Shown: positions 1 through 10,862 of the stretch, piece by piece
Position numbering within the stretch: position 1 is the first letter of the stretch
Layout of the letters: each line of letters starts with the position of its first letter
Position numbers and translations under genes: made by a program
Assembly: GCF_023078275.1 (NCBI RefSeq)
Contig: NC_062983.1
Coordinates: forward strand, 14,873,001 to 14,937,000
Source of the DNA: Leguminivora glycinivorella
Lineage: Eukaryota; Arthropoda; Insecta; Lepidoptera; Tortricidae
Reading direction: 5' to 3'
Length of the DNA stretch: 64,000 bases
Notes under the pieces: generated by a model
The model's input: the letters and a program-made list of their open reading frames with translations, nothing else
Databases searched by the model: none
Told to the model about the DNA's origin: nothing

Positions 1-283
1 CTTATTTTTAAAATTACTCTTATTTTTATGTTTCAACATGAAAGTTGATACATTTAGTAGTATCAAAAATACACGCTGTATTTATATCTAAAACGTTCTA
101 CTATTATCTAACGTAGAAACAATGTAACGGTAACCCTACGCGAGCAAGTAACTCGTTAAACTAACTTCAGTCCCCGATGACACCGATGTGTCTATTCAAT
201 TGGCATCTAGAAGTGTTAAAGTATAGGAGGCGTAAATAATATTTTGATAATCACAATACCTATTTCATACTTTCACAGACAAA
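1..283. other. AT-rich stretch, nothing recognised
   Basis: No coding frame, tRNA-like structure or repeat shared with the rest of the window was seen. Confidence 0.4.
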
Positions 284-381
284 GCAATTACTTTTTTTTA
301 ATACTACGTCGGTGGCAAACAAGCATACGGCCCGCCTGGTGTAAAGCGGTCACCGTAACCTATGGACGCCTGCGACTCAAA
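284..381 (+). repeat. Dispersed lepidopteran repeat, first copy (poly-T followed by GTCGGTGGCAAACAAGC)
   Basis: A short T-run leads into TACGTCGGTGGCAAACAAGC and then a GC-rich stretch ending near TATGGACGCCTGCGACTCAA. The same block recurs in the same orientation at 2385-2470. The motif is familiar as a common lepidopteran interspersed repeat (background knowledge). A frame running 244-501 is a by-product of this GC-rich block and resembles no protein. Relatives lie at 30163-30245, 48940-49097 and 61026-61115. Confidence 0.6.
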
Positions 382-520
382 CAGTGTCACATGCGCGTTG
401 CGTTTTTCTGTGTTAAGTACACAGCAAAAAGGAGTGTACAAGTTCTAAGGAGGGTTCGGGTTGCCGACGACTCAAAGGACAATAGACATGATATTTGTTG
501 AATGGATATTTGTTATTTAA

Positions 521-600
521 CCCTTAAATTCATGTCCTTGACAGAGATTTATGTTGTCAAAAATAGATGATGCATATATACATAACTATGCATTTAAGGG
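521..600. mobile_element. 80-bp TTAA-flanked mini-element (piggyBac-type MITE candidate)
   Basis: The block starts CCCTTAAAT and ends ATTTAAGGG, so its termini are inverted repeats. TTAA lies directly outside on both sides (517-520 and 601-604). TTAA target duplications with CCC-rich ends are the hallmark of the piggyBac superfamily (established knowledge). There is no coding capacity. The palindromic TTAACCCTTAA could occur by chance, so the call is moderate. Confidence 0.4.
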
Positions 601-604
601 TTAA

Positions 605-1487
605 ACACAAAATAATGTCAGTATTATCCAACCTACCACATTTAACACCAGTTGACAGATGACACTGACAAATCTGTGCCTATTTCTGGGCTTATAAGTA
701 ACATTATTAATCAGCGTCAAATTTCCCACGAATATTTCTTTGCTGAACGAGCAATAAACAGCGAAGAGTCACTGTTGGGCGACAATTTCGACTGTGAAAC
801 AGGCCACAGGAACAAAAGCAAATGCGACAGTTAGTTGAGAATTGGAAGTATCTACATTTTTGTTTCATATGTCAGCAATAGCTTTTAGAAGAGTTACAGT
901 TTTTATGCTTAGCTGTGATACTGTCTTTTTTCTAATACCTACCAATAATAAAACTAGCGGCCAATAAGAAAGATATTAATCACCGCTTCCTCGCAAAAAT
1001 AGAGATCCCTGTATAAACTTATTTTACCTAATAATTTTATTACACCTAGATATTTTTCTGGAACAAACGAAGTGACACTTGACTTCATTCCGATATTTAG
1101 TTCATCGATAACTTACATTATAATATGTTATCAATTATTATAATTTTATTATGCCATTAATTATTGGCGTGACACTGAATCTTGAGTAGTTGCATGTGCT
1201 CTGCCTACCCCGTTTATTGAATATAGGCTTGAATTGATATGTAGGTATATAACATTAATGTTTTATACAAATGTCACATGTTTGAAAATAAATGGACAAT
1301 AATAATAAAACGAACCATATTTTAATAGTTTACATAATTTCTTACATGATTATTCAAGATTTTAGAGATTATTATCAGGGGTAATCAATAATCGTATGTA
1401 AGGCTATTTATTGATAAGACGATTGACGATGTTTTTATTTTGCCAAGCAGTAACAACTTGACGTTCGTGCTATCCTAATAATTTATT
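605..1487. other. AT-rich stretch, nothing recognised
   Basis: The only familiar fragment is a short piece (about 1192-1215) resembling the ATGTGCTCTGCCTACCCC part of the repeat seen at 35571-35700, in reverse. No gene or RNA was found. Confidence 0.35.
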
Positions 1488-1730
1488 ATTTATTTAAACT
1501 TTATTGCGCAATTGGAAAAAAGTACAAAAGGCGGACTTAATGCCTTAAGGTATCATCTACCAGTCAACCATAGGGCCAAACAGAAATTCGCGAATGTGGG
1601 TGCAGTGAGAAAAATAAATTTAGGAAGCATGACAACTATTGACAAGTATAGTAATATTATTTACAATCAATATAATATTACGTTCATATCATTACACATA
1701 TACTTATACACAAATAATAAATAATTCTAT
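1488..1730 (-). mobile_element. 3' end of a non-LTR retrotransposon (AATAAAGTTTAAATAAATA family)
   Basis: Read on the minus strand this is a retrotransposon 3' untranslated end: GGTTGACTGGTAGATGATACC, then a GCCTTTTGTACTTTTTT segment, then an ATAAAGTTTAAATAAATAAT tail. Close relatives are at 25130-25262 (+), 44640-44950 (-), 55802-56155 (+) and a fragment at 63955-64000 (-). The AATAAAG signal followed by a simple AAATA tail is typical of 5'-truncated LINE copies in Lepidoptera. No reverse transcriptase remains. The small frame at 1512-1724 is antisense noise. Confidence 0.7.
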
Positions 1731-1739
1731 CATATCCAG

Positions 1740-2365
1740 CATGTCATAGTTCCCGCGGCCATAGCAAACAATTAGTCTCTCGGAAGCAAGGTGACTCGAT
1801 CAACATTGCCCCCAGCACGAAGGATTATACCCGTTTCTTTCATACCTTTTTAGTCCCGCAGTTTTTATCAAAGATCTCGCTCGTCAAGGCAAAATTCTAT
1901 TTACTTTTGAGGATTCTTTAATATCCAGTTGAGCTTCAATGAGGCTTTTTTCAGCGAATACTGTTAAGATGCCGAATTAATGGTATTATCAGTTATTATG
2001 TGACCTCTTTGAATACTTATTCATTAATTTACGTATTCCGGGAAATTGTTTATTTTTATTCCTTTGAATGCTTTTCAAGCATCTTCAACAGTCATCATGA
2101 TCATCAGTCAGCTGAGTGGCTGTTTATTTTTTATGATCTTAGAGGAGCCACCTGCAACACCAGAGATGTTGGTATTGCAATGCGTTGTCTAATTAACCGA
2201 CTTCAAAAAAAGGAGGAGGTTCTCAATTCGACTGAATGTTTTTTTTTCTATGTATGTTACTCGATATCTCCGAGAATCATGGACCGATTTTCATTTTTTT
2301 TTTTAGGTACAGTTTTTTTGTGACTTTTGGATTTTTAGATTACATTATAATCGGATAAAAAATAA
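1740..2365. other. AT-rich stretch, nothing recognised
   Basis: A frame at 2000-2323 is low-complexity and T-rich, with no recognisable domain. Poly-T runs are the only notable structure. Confidence 0.35.
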
Positions 2366-2700
2366 AAAGAGTTTTTTTTTTTTTTTTTTTTATACTACGT
2401 CGGTGGCAAACAAGTATACGGTCCGCCTGATGTAAAGCGGTCACCGTAACCTATGGACGCCTGCAACTCAAAAACATACAAATATTATACAAAAATTAAA
2501 CAAGGAGGGTTAGGATGCGACGCCAGACAATAGACGGAACAATATTTATCATACCGCACCCTCGTTGAGCTCTGGCAGCCTTACTCACCGGCAGGAACAC
2601 AACACTATGAGTAGGGTCTAGTGCTATTTGGCTGCGGTCTTAGTTTACCAAAACATACAAATATTATACAAAAATTAAACTAGGATGCTGCCAGCAGAAT
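2366..2700 (+). repeat. Dispersed lepidopteran repeat, second and longer copy, with an internal direct repeat
   Basis: A 19-T run precedes the same TACGTCGGTGGCAAACAAG block as at 284-381, here continued by a longer body (to about 2700) containing CGTTGAGCTCTGGCAGCC. Inside it, a 31-bp AT-rich sequence occurs twice, at 2471-2501 and 2650-2680. Both copies are followed within a few bases by TAGGATGC. That looks like a local duplication within the element. No protein is encoded. Confidence 0.6.
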
Positions 2701-3203
2701 ATTTATTATTATTTTTATAATAGGTATATTTCTAAACTAAACTAATTACATAGGATAATATACAGCATTTAATTTTGTCGCTAAGTTACTACAGAAACAA
2801 ATGTTCACAAGAATTAACGCGATATCGAAACCTCATATTATATTTTAGTCGTTAAACGCTGTCAAGAACACACCTTTAAAATCTGTTGGGTTACTCTAGC
2901 CCACGGTGTATAATGATTAAAATTATTCTTTATAGGGTAATTTATTCTGATCATTTAAGAGAAAACGACCGCAATAATATATTTCCCAGGCCTGCCGTTG
3001 ACAACTTCATAAAGCGTAAAATTCTAATTTGATGAGAACAATTAATTCTGCCCATTATTCCTATTTGAATTACACCCATCGTAGGTACCTCTTTTCATTT
3101 AAACTTAATATCAACACCGTTCGTTGTTAAGTTTTGAGACTAGTTCTTTTCCCATTATCTAAAATTAGCAAAAAGAGAAGAATTTTTGAAGTGGACGCAT
3201 TTA
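2701..3203. other. AT-rich stretch, nothing recognised
   Basis: No repeat partner, tRNA-like fold or coding frame was seen. Confidence 0.35.
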
Positions 3204-3628
3204 ATAGTTATTTGTTATACAAGGGGGCAAAGTTGTATTTTAACGCCGAGTGTGGAATTGAAAAACGAGCAAGTGAAAGGATTCTATAGTTGAACCACGA
3301 GCGAAGCGAGTGGTTTAGAATCCTGAACTTGCGAGTTTTTAACACACGAGAAGTAAAATACATTTGCACCCGAGTGTAACACAAAACTTTTCCCCTCACT
3401 ATAGCGAGGAAACTACAACGCAAAAAAATGCGTTTATCACTGCTTCCAGTAGTTCCACAGGTGGTAAATCATCTTTATTACTAGATTCACCTACTTTTAT
3501 CAATTTTAAAGCAGTTAATTTGATTATATTCAAGGTCAAATTACTTTACCCACTAGTGGATAAAATGCGTTTTTACCCGCTGGTATTAAAGGACAAAACA
3601 CGTGTTTCCGAGCTAGTGAGGGGAAAAA
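3204..3628 (+). repeat. About 420-bp dispersed repeat, copy A
   Basis: A near-full second copy lies in opposite orientation at 31372-31791, and a 108-bp fragment is at 49493-49600. Landmarks in order are ATAGTTATTTGTTATACAAG, a hairpin-prone ACGAGCGAAGCGAGTGGTT, TTTTCCCCTCACTATAGC, and a right end at AGCTAGTGAGGGGAAAA. A 98-residue frame crosses it (3364-3660). In copy B the A-run before ATGCGTTTATC is one base shorter, which breaks that frame, so coding is unlikely. The mobilisation class is unknown. Confidence 0.75.
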
Positions 3629-3639
3629 GAATAAGGGGC

Positions 3640-3972
3640 AAAGCCTTCATACAAACCTAGTCGGATCGTTCTGCTTTTTTAGCGACAGTAACTTGTCCTT
3701 CGTACAAACAATCGTCCAGTTTAGATTTGTTTTTGTGCCTTATAGTTGATACAAGTCCATAGTTTTGTTTGCTTTGCACAATTAACACAATATACATAAT
3801 CGTTTTCTCGGTTAGTGCATAAATAATAGATAGATTATATCAAAATATTATATTGAACAAAACAATACGACAGAGTGATATAGAGAGATTTTATACATGT
3901 TAAAAAATCCGAAAATGTGGAAAACGCAGAGTTGTCGACGAAAGAAGAACGACCCATCCCTCATTATTCTTT
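3640..3972. other. Unique sequence between two repeats
   Basis: No gene seen. The frame at 3897-4106 runs into the neighbouring MITE and is not a credible protein. Confidence 0.35.
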
Positions 3973-4270
3973 CAAAGACATATGTAACTCCGTATAGACA
4001 GCTACAGTCTAAGAAAAAAACGTACCTACCTCAGAACCATATCAAAAAAAGGTACGGTAGCCTAGAAGGCGTTACCGTTGGGGTACGGTCGACTAGATGG
4101 CGCTAATATTAATATTTGACATTTTAACACATATCAAGCTAAGAATATGGGCCAAAATGTCAAAACTGAGGTTTAAAAGTTTTAAGCTTGTGTCGAGAGA
4201 TGGCAGTCTATGCACTGTTATTACATAATTTACTTGGACAGTAACTCTCTATAATAATTGACCCTCTTTG
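3973..4270 (+). mobile_element. 300-bp MITE, CAAAGA family, copy 1
   Basis: Begins CAAAGACATATGTAACTCCG and ends CCCTCTTTG, so the short terminal inverted repeat is CAAAG(A). Flanks are ATTCTTT on the left and GTTCTTT on the right, a 7-bp target duplication with one mismatch. Other copies are 13834-14133 (-), 15300-15592 (-), 57131-57560 (+, interrupted) and a fragment at 44371-44412. Shared internal landmarks are TAAGAAAAAAACGTACCT, AGATGGCGCTA and CAGTCTATGCACTGT. It is non-autonomous. Confidence 0.8.
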
Positions 4271-4703
4271 GTTCTTTCTAGATATTGTCATTATGGAAAT
4301 ATGTTTACACAACGTGATGTATTGTATTTTACTGTCTTAGGTACTTCCCACCCAAACAAAATTGAATAAGCTCTAAGTAACCCAATACTATGCAAATTTG
4401 GTACGATTTGTTTTAATAGCGTAATTAGTGAGAGTTACTTATCTCATAAGAAAGTCAATCGGTAGAAAAAAGCCAGCTGAAAGAAGATTCTATTACGTGC
4501 AGCCATTACAGATTTATGAAACAAGGAAAACACTCAGAATTATTTGAGAGAAGGGATATCATTTTCAAAATATGCTTACACAAATAGGATTATTCTAATG
4601 ATATGCCGCCGAGCGGGACAACTTTACATTCTGCGGTTGCCTGAATGTTTTAATAGAAATAGTAATAACATTTCTTTATAATTTCAGTTTCCCTTGAGAC
4701 CTG
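4271..4703. other. Unique sequence, nothing recognised
   Basis: No coding frame, repeat partner or structured RNA was found. Confidence 0.35.
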
Positions 4704-5592
4704 AAATTGTACCAATGGATAACACGCGAAAACTCGTATGTCCCAATATATGACTATGGAAAAAAAAATTGGCTGTCCTAATGTATGACAGTGTGATACG
4801 GTAATTCCGTAATTATTAGCTGCTGTAGCAACAGCTATCCCTCTCGATACTTCGTCTAATGCCTTTAATACGTCATCTAAACTATATTTTTAGAGTTTGG
4901 AGGCATTTTTACTTTTATTTATCTATATCTGTAACCAGTGTATGACACTATACTTTAGACCTAATGAATGACATGTAAATACGTACCTGTCATTCACTCT
5001 ATATCCATAGTAAAACAGTGTATGACACCCATGTCAGACACTACTCACGTGATAGATAGAACATTTATTTTTACAGGGTATATTATACGTATGTTATACT
5101 TCCTTAATTTATTGTCAAAATAAAAACTTGTGAAATTACATTTTGTGCCAATGAATGACGCGGTGTCATACACTAGTAAAATCTAAAAATTTGTTCCAGT
5201 GAATAACATGTCTTTAAAATACTAAAGTAAGGAAAATAAGCTACTTTCAATTTACTAAATCAATTGTTTAATGTATCATCTAACAGTTTATAATGATGTT
5301 TTACCAGTAACTTTAAAATCCTGGTTTTTATTTCCACTTTTCAAAAGCAGTTTCTTAACAGATTTAGTAAAAATTACGACGCACAACCAGCTAGATGCAC
5401 CTCCTTGCAAAAACTACCCCACAGAATAAAAATTACTAAACTTATCATTCACAAATTCTAAACAAAATTCATACATAACGCTGACGATCGATTAAGTCCT
5501 GTATCTTGTTCATACTGTTAACCGATTTCTTATTTTTTTAAATAAACTGTGAAATAGTCATACATTGGGTCAGTGTCATCCATTGGGACGTT
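4704..5592. repeat. Block of about ten diverged CCAATGWATGAC-like motifs in both orientations
   Basis: Variants of a short motif recur: ACCAATGGATAACACG (4711), TCCCAATATATGAC (4740), TCCTAATGTATGACAG (4773), CCAGTGTATGACACT (4936), CCTAATGAATGACATG (4960), a reverse form near 4988, GTGTATGACACCC (5018), GCCAATGAATGACGCG (5147) with GTGTCATACAC just after it, CCAGTGAATAACATG (5197), and reverse forms TCATACATTGGG (5559) and TCATCCATTGGGACG (5577). The density is far above the surroundings. It could be the body of an old transposon whose internal repeats bind a protein, or a decayed minisatellite. Confidence 0.5.
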
Positions 5593-5599
5593 TACCTTA

Positions 5600-7311
5600 G
5601 CATTATGTAAAAAGATCTTTTAGATCAAACTATTAAAGCTATATGCCGTTAACCGTAATTTCAGCTATTATAGTCCTAATATAGTCTAACTCCCCTAGGG
5701 TAAGTAAATACTCGTAATAAAATATTGTAAGTAAAGGCTAATTTAGTTATATTCCCATTACGAATTGAACGGAATAAACGTAAACAAACTGCTGTCACTG
5801 TCAAAGTAACACGTGCAGCTCAAGTCAGGGGTTCTTAAAGTAAGGGCCGACAGAAAAACAAATAGCTTTTAACCAGTTATTAACGATCACTCTATTACAC
5901 ACTTAAAATCGTGAATCGATCGAACACGATGACTATTATATTATGTTATGATCCCAAGACATGCAAGTAAAAAAAATAAAAATCGGACATCGGTCCAAGA
6001 TTGACGAAGTTCTGTCATATCAGATACTTACAAAACCAATAATTAAATTTATAACCACCTTATTATGCACCATCGTATTTGAAGACGGTTTTAATTAGCC
6101 ATTAAAATTCACTACCACATAGTCTCGAAAGTTGCTGAAAAATAGTGTATAGCGGCCCGCTACTTGGTCGCCCAGGTACATTTCCACAGTGATACCAGTG
6201 CAATAAACAAACTATCCGACAAAAACGGCTTTTTAATTTCAATAAATATACCAAAACGTTTTGTGTTGAAATTTATTTTCGTTTAAAACAGAGTCATTAT
6301 TTGTGTAATGGAATATGTAAAGATATCGGCAATTTTAATACCTCGAATGGTGCAATTTTTTTTAGCACCGGCCACACCTTTGTTTACAATAATTCCGGCT
6401 AATTCAAAATAGGAATATAGAATTGAATAGGTGTTGATACGATATACCGTCTGGACCGATGCTTTCTTCACCAATTGTAACTATATTTTTAGATAATTAT
6501 ACACTATTAAACATCATTGCCGAAGATAAATCCTACGGCTTATACATTACCTTTTATAGTACCTTTAATTTTCATGGTGTTTATTTAAAAAAAAAGGAAG
6601 TGGTATTCGTAACCGCTATTCGATACCGGTTATGCTCTTAAATGGATCACCAGCATTAATGTTACACCCTGTATATTAAAGTTTGCGAAGCCAAATTGCT
6701 CGAATGATCTCCCAACTCACAATATCAACAAACAATCCGTTTGCATAGCTTATTGAATATCAGCCCGTCCGTCCCCAATTCGGGAAATAGCTAAACAGAG
6801 TGTCTACATAGCATCGAAACGTCTATAGAGCCCCACTTACACAGTTGAGACGAATGAAGCTATTCAAACTCGTCCGTGCAAGAAAATTTCGACATTATTT
6901 ACTTTGTGCATAAAATCTTCAGGAGTATTAGATAGGTGTTCCTAATTACAGTGGAAATTAACTAAAGTTAGAATTTACTAATTTAGTTGCTTAGGAACGT
7001 TATGTGTAGGTTATCGTTGCTATGTTACGTTTACTCAAGTTGGAAACAAAATGTCGATATCAGTATTACTATTTAAAGAAAGAAAATTATTACAAAAAAT
7101 ACTCATTTCACTCATTTGTACCGAAACAAATGAAAAAACTTTTGACCAGTATTGTATATCAATATTAAATATTTACAAAAGAAAATACTCACCGAAAACC
7201 GCTACTAAAAAAATTGGCGACATCGTTGGCCTGGAAAAGAAAAAAAACAAATGTTATCAATTATCATAACTTGTTAACTTACATCCATGCTAGTATAAAA
7301 GAAAAAAGTAT
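5600..7311. other. Long AT-rich gene-free stretch
   Basis: Frames at 6283-6474, 6459-6641 and 7051-7269 are short, AT-rich and lysine- or isoleucine-heavy, as expected by chance. A TTACACCCTGTATATT near 6660 resembles termini of some insect elements but has no partner here. Confidence 0.35.
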
Positions 7312-7318
7312 GTATAGG

Positions 7319-7552
7319 CACAGTATAATAAAGAGTATTGTCGTACAGTATGGCCACTCCCGCTCCCCGCTGAAAGTGCCGCCCACCCCCTCTCGGTTAC
7401 CTCACAGTCACAGTTACCGTCTGTCAAAAACGCGAACAGTCGACCTGTCATATTTCACTTATGGCACGGTTCACCGTTCACCTACACGAGTTTAGACTGC
7501 GTGTTAGGAACGCGCCTGTTTCATATATTTGATCGCCAGTGTCCGAGGTGCG
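7319..7552 (+). mobile_element. 230-bp MITE, CACAG...GTG family, copy 1
   Basis: Starts CACAGTATAATAAAGAGTAT and ends GTGTCCGAGGTGCG. A perfect 7-bp duplication GTATAGG lies on both sides (7312-7318 and 7553-7559), good evidence for transposition. Other copies are 42000-42229 (+), 45668-45875 (-) and 55859-56088 (+). The body is relatively GC-rich, with CGCTCCCCGCTGAAAGTGCC and CTGTCAAAAACGCG. A 93-residue frame through it (7214-7495) is not conserved in frame between copies. Superfamily unknown. Confidence 0.8.
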
Positions 7553-7718
7553 GTATAGGTATTTTCATTACACCCGCACTTTAAATGTACTATTGCACGC
7601 AGGCGGAGCGTGAGTTATAGAAAAATCGTTCTCCCAAGGGAATAATGAAATTTCTTGTACCGTACTTAACTTTTTTACATCTATTTACATATTTTTACAT
7701 TGCGAGTGTGATAAAAAA

Positions 7719-7843
7719 CATTGTGTGTAACTCGGGGAGTATGAATATTACTAACTCGAGTCTTTAAATCGCTCCGGCAAGCCGTCGCGATTTAACTTAC
7801 TCTCTTTAGTAATATTCAACTTCCTCCCCTTGTTGCACAATGT
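7719..7843. mobile_element. Small foldback element (ACATTGTGTGTAACTCGG ... TTGCACAATGT)
   Basis: The left part reads ACATTGTGTGTAACTCGGG and the right part CCTCCCCTTGTTGCACAATGT, imperfect inverted repeats. A central inverted pair, AAATCGCTCCGG and GTCGCGATTT, surrounds the middle. A relative at 24212-24331 has the same ends and the same CTCG-rich centre. Non-coding. Confidence 0.55.
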
Positions 7844-7849
7844 ACTATT

Positions 7850-8649
7850 ATGTGCCTGTAACGTGATATTGTAAGTGTAAGTATAAAGTATAAAGTCTCA
7901 TTTATACGAAAACATTACAAAGTAAGGTATACGAGTATGCAATATATACATTTAAGAAATTATATTATTCTACGTGGAAGTAAGTCTATTCAAAACGTGA
8001 TTTGTCGTGGAGTAAAATTAATATTCATAGCAACCTGATTCACTCATCATTTACAAGTTTCTAGGCAACAAGTCTACCTCCAAAAAAGGAAATACACAGT
8101 CGATAAACATAATACCAAAGTTTACTCCCTCGAGGAGCGCCTTAGGTAACCACATCGTAATGTCTTTCAAGTTACGTATTAGTTGTCAACTAGTGCCAAA
8201 AGCAATATATTATATATACTTTTGCCGATGATGGATCCCTTGATTCTCTTGAGATATTGCGGCTTAGGGGTCGTTATTTGCCGTCTTCGATATTATATTT
8301 TAGCCGGCCTAACCGAGACAATGTTTGACGCTACTTGACGTTCGAAAAGCAGTCTGTCTTTGACGCTCCACGGGACATTTTCGTAAGAAGGATCACAAAA
8401 TGCAATTACGATGCGTATGCGAATGCGTAAAAAAGGAAGTTCGAATCGCCACTCGTTTCGATTTGCGCTATTTTTCGCACTTGTATCGTAATGTAATATT
8501 TTCTGAGGTAGGTTTATGTTTTTCCTACACAGAATCACGAGCCCTTTCGATCTATTATTTAGGACAAAAACAAGGGACAATAAAATGGTTTGTAATGAGT
8601 GTAATTTGCGTATTTGTAATTATACAATAATGTTTTTATTAACATTATG
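7850..8649. other. AT-rich stretch, nothing recognised
   Basis: Two overlapping opposite frames (8293-8580 and 8400-8630) share the same bases and resemble no protein. No repeat partner was found. Confidence 0.35.
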
Positions 8650-8762
8650 TACATATTTTTAAATTAAAGGAAAAATGGAAAAATTCACACCTTGGCAGGA
8701 CTCGAACCTGCGACCTTTGGCCTTGCCGGGGCCATCTCGCTTCCAACTGCGCCACGGAGGCC
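8650..8762 (-). mobile_element. tRNA-derived SINE, copy 1
   Basis: On the minus strand 8761-8689 folds as a tRNA-like head: acceptor strand GCCTCCG, an A-box-like TGGCGCAGTTGGAAGCG, a GGCC/GGCC anticodon-type stem and a B-box GGTTCGAGTCC. It continues into GTGTGAATTTTTCC and an AT-rich tail ending ATATGTA. The anticodon loop has C rather than T at the position before the anticodon and the 3' acceptor strand pairs poorly, so this is a SINE head, not a working tRNA. A sister copy sits 310 bp away. Confidence 0.75.
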
Positions 8763-8959
8763 TGCTGGATGTGTGTGAATTTATCCATGCCTTCCCTCAA
8801 TTCTCAACCGCCTTAGGGTGGCGTTATAGCAAACATCTACCCGTAAGAATTAACAGGCACTGGAGTCTCAATTTACACTGAGAATTCGCCAGTAACAATG
8901 TGCTAACCCATTCTAAATTTGTTTTTTTTTATCATGCAGAAACGTCTGCGAGCGATATT

Positions 8960-9058
8960 ACATATTTTTAAATTAAAGGAAAAATGGAAAAATTCACACC
9001 TCCGGCAGGACTCAAACCTGCGACCTTTGGCCTTGCCGGGGCCATCGCGCTTCCAACT
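8960..9058 (-). mobile_element. tRNA-derived SINE, copy 2, head truncated
   Basis: Shares the AT-rich tail and tRNA-like head of 8650-8762. Here the acceptor 3' strand (CGGAGGT) is intact while the first bases of the head are lost at TTGGAAGC. The B-box reads GGTTTGAGTCC, one base changed. The copy lies between GCAGAAACGTCTGC (8936-8949) and an inverted GCAGACGTTTTTGCTGATGC (9069-9088), which look like ends of an older element it landed in. Confidence 0.7.
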
Positions 9059-9094
9059 ATAGGTAATTGCAGACGTTTTTGCTGATGCAGAATT

Positions 9095-10544
9095 AACTTT
9101 TGATAATTAAGAAACTAAAACAGTTTTATTCTAAGTTTTAAATAGTGTTGAGGCCGGTTATAAACATTTTTTTCTGTAAACATTACCTATTGGTTTGAAT
9201 TTGCCTCAGAAATATATAGACTATTCATGACCCTTCTTAGAAGTCTAAATATAATCGCCAGATGAGTAAGTAAATTAAAATGATCACTCATTCTGTATAA
9301 AATTAAACACAAAAATTACAAAATCAAGGACGATATAAACTCATAATTAAAACGAAAACAATCCGGCCGTAAAATTACAAACTGTAAAACTTAATTATTG
9401 GGCACCGGAGATAAAGTGTGTATTTATTATCAGTGTACGAACAAACTCATGCTTTAAATACCGTATCCCGTTGCAATACGGTGGAAAAAGGTTTATACAG
9501 GGTGTACTTAATTGGGTGCTGAAAAATATTGGATTATTCGAATTATTGCGGGCAAAACTCTGCATACGGTTATAATTAAATGTAAACAGATTTCGGAATG
9601 GAGTCGCGTATGGAAATGTAAATTATCGTTTCGATGATAATATATCAAGACCCATGAATATGCAAAATAATTGAAAACGGATGACCCTTATGATCGATGC
9701 CCCCCTATCATCCATACCTACATATCAAAAAAACCTTTGAATTGATTTTGATCTTAACGATTTATTTTATAATTTTATATTTAATATAGGGTGTTTATGT
9801 TCATCATAACTTTATGACGTTGTTATTAAATCTAAAATATAGAAGAACCACCACCATAGAAGACCAACAATTTGTCTGATGATTTTTACTTCTCAATCAT
9901 CCATCTCTCATGGACACTTCTAGTGGAGCACTAGAAGAGTTCTGATTGCACTTGACGGTATTAAAGGCAGTACGCTCATTAATTGAAGTTCAAACTTCAA
10001 ATCAGTGTGATTTTCTTAGTTTACGAGTATCTAATCGTAAAAATAAATCACTGCTAAAAAACGCAGCCCCACAAGCACAACATATTGTAAAAGTGCCAAA
10101 GCGGTTCAAATTCTTTAAAAGATTTCCTTTTATTACAGCATTAACTTTTCTTACGGCATTTATTGAAAATATTCCCAGCGGATTTCAAATTCCAATATTG
10201 AATATTTCACTGTTGGTAATAGCCACCATTAAATTGTACATTAAACTGAATCGCCAGGGAGTCCGCTGAAATTATTACAAAGATTGTAATTTTAATATTA
10301 CTATAAAACATTTTATTGAATCAACGGGTAATGAAAACAAAAGCAAATGAACCCACAGTTTTTGTATAGCTGTATTGATTTTACTTTGGAACGAAACACA
10401 ATATCATCTGTTTTGTTATCGAACAATGGTTACAAAAATATGAAGAGTTTGATTGAAACTCATTTTTACTTTAGAAAAGATTTATGAAAGAACAAAGAAC
10501 GTACTTTGACAGTATGCGGTCACAGGAGGTGATTTCGACTAAGG
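9095..10544. other. AT-rich gene-free stretch
   Basis: The 107-residue frame at 9946-10269 has no recognisable domain or homologue I can name and shows no repeat partner. CAGGGTGT-type motifs (about 9498, 9787) are present but isolated. Confidence 0.35.
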
Positions 10545-10706
10545 TTAATACGATACGGGTGTATCTGCCAGATAATGTGGCACTCGACAGGGATAAGTAT
10601 GCCAGACTAGCCAAAGTGACAGTCGTTAAAGCTATGTGGCGAACGAAACACAATCGCAATTGCCTCTGTCGCACTAATAAGAAAGAGCGATAGAGATAAC
10701 TACCAT
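10545..10706 (-). repeat. Diverged relative of the TATCTCTATCGCT MITE family
   Basis: Minus strand contains GTTATCTCTATCGCTCTTTC, TTAGTGCGACAGAGGC and TTCGTTCGCCACATAGC, matching the core of the elements at 18311-18480, 30566-30786 and 31106-31262 (ATCTCTATCGCTCTTGCG, GGCGCGACAGAGCCAG). Ends are not clear. Two opposite reading frames here simply reflect the relatively GC-rich body. Confidence 0.4.
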
Positions 10707-10862
10707 TAACCAACGAAAGGTGCATGATTTGCAACCTGCATGTGTATTAGGTACCTACATACCTAGAACCTAGGCTTTACTAATTAATTATCACGGGTAT
10801 TATTTGTTAATAAAATTGATATATTATGTACACTTATCGTTAAGACTTTTCTTTTTCATAAA

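Noticed and set aside
3364..3660. 98-residue frame in the 420-bp repeat as a conserved small protein
   Set aside because: The sister copy has a one-base indel in the A-run that breaks the frame.
8689..8761. Functional tRNA gene on the minus strand
   Set aside because: The acceptor stem does not pair at the 3' side, the base before the anticodon is C, and a second truncated copy with the same tail shows it is a SINE.
8675..8881. 68-residue frame with WQDSNLRPLALPG
   Set aside because: Antisense of the tRNA-like SINE head, another classic artefact.
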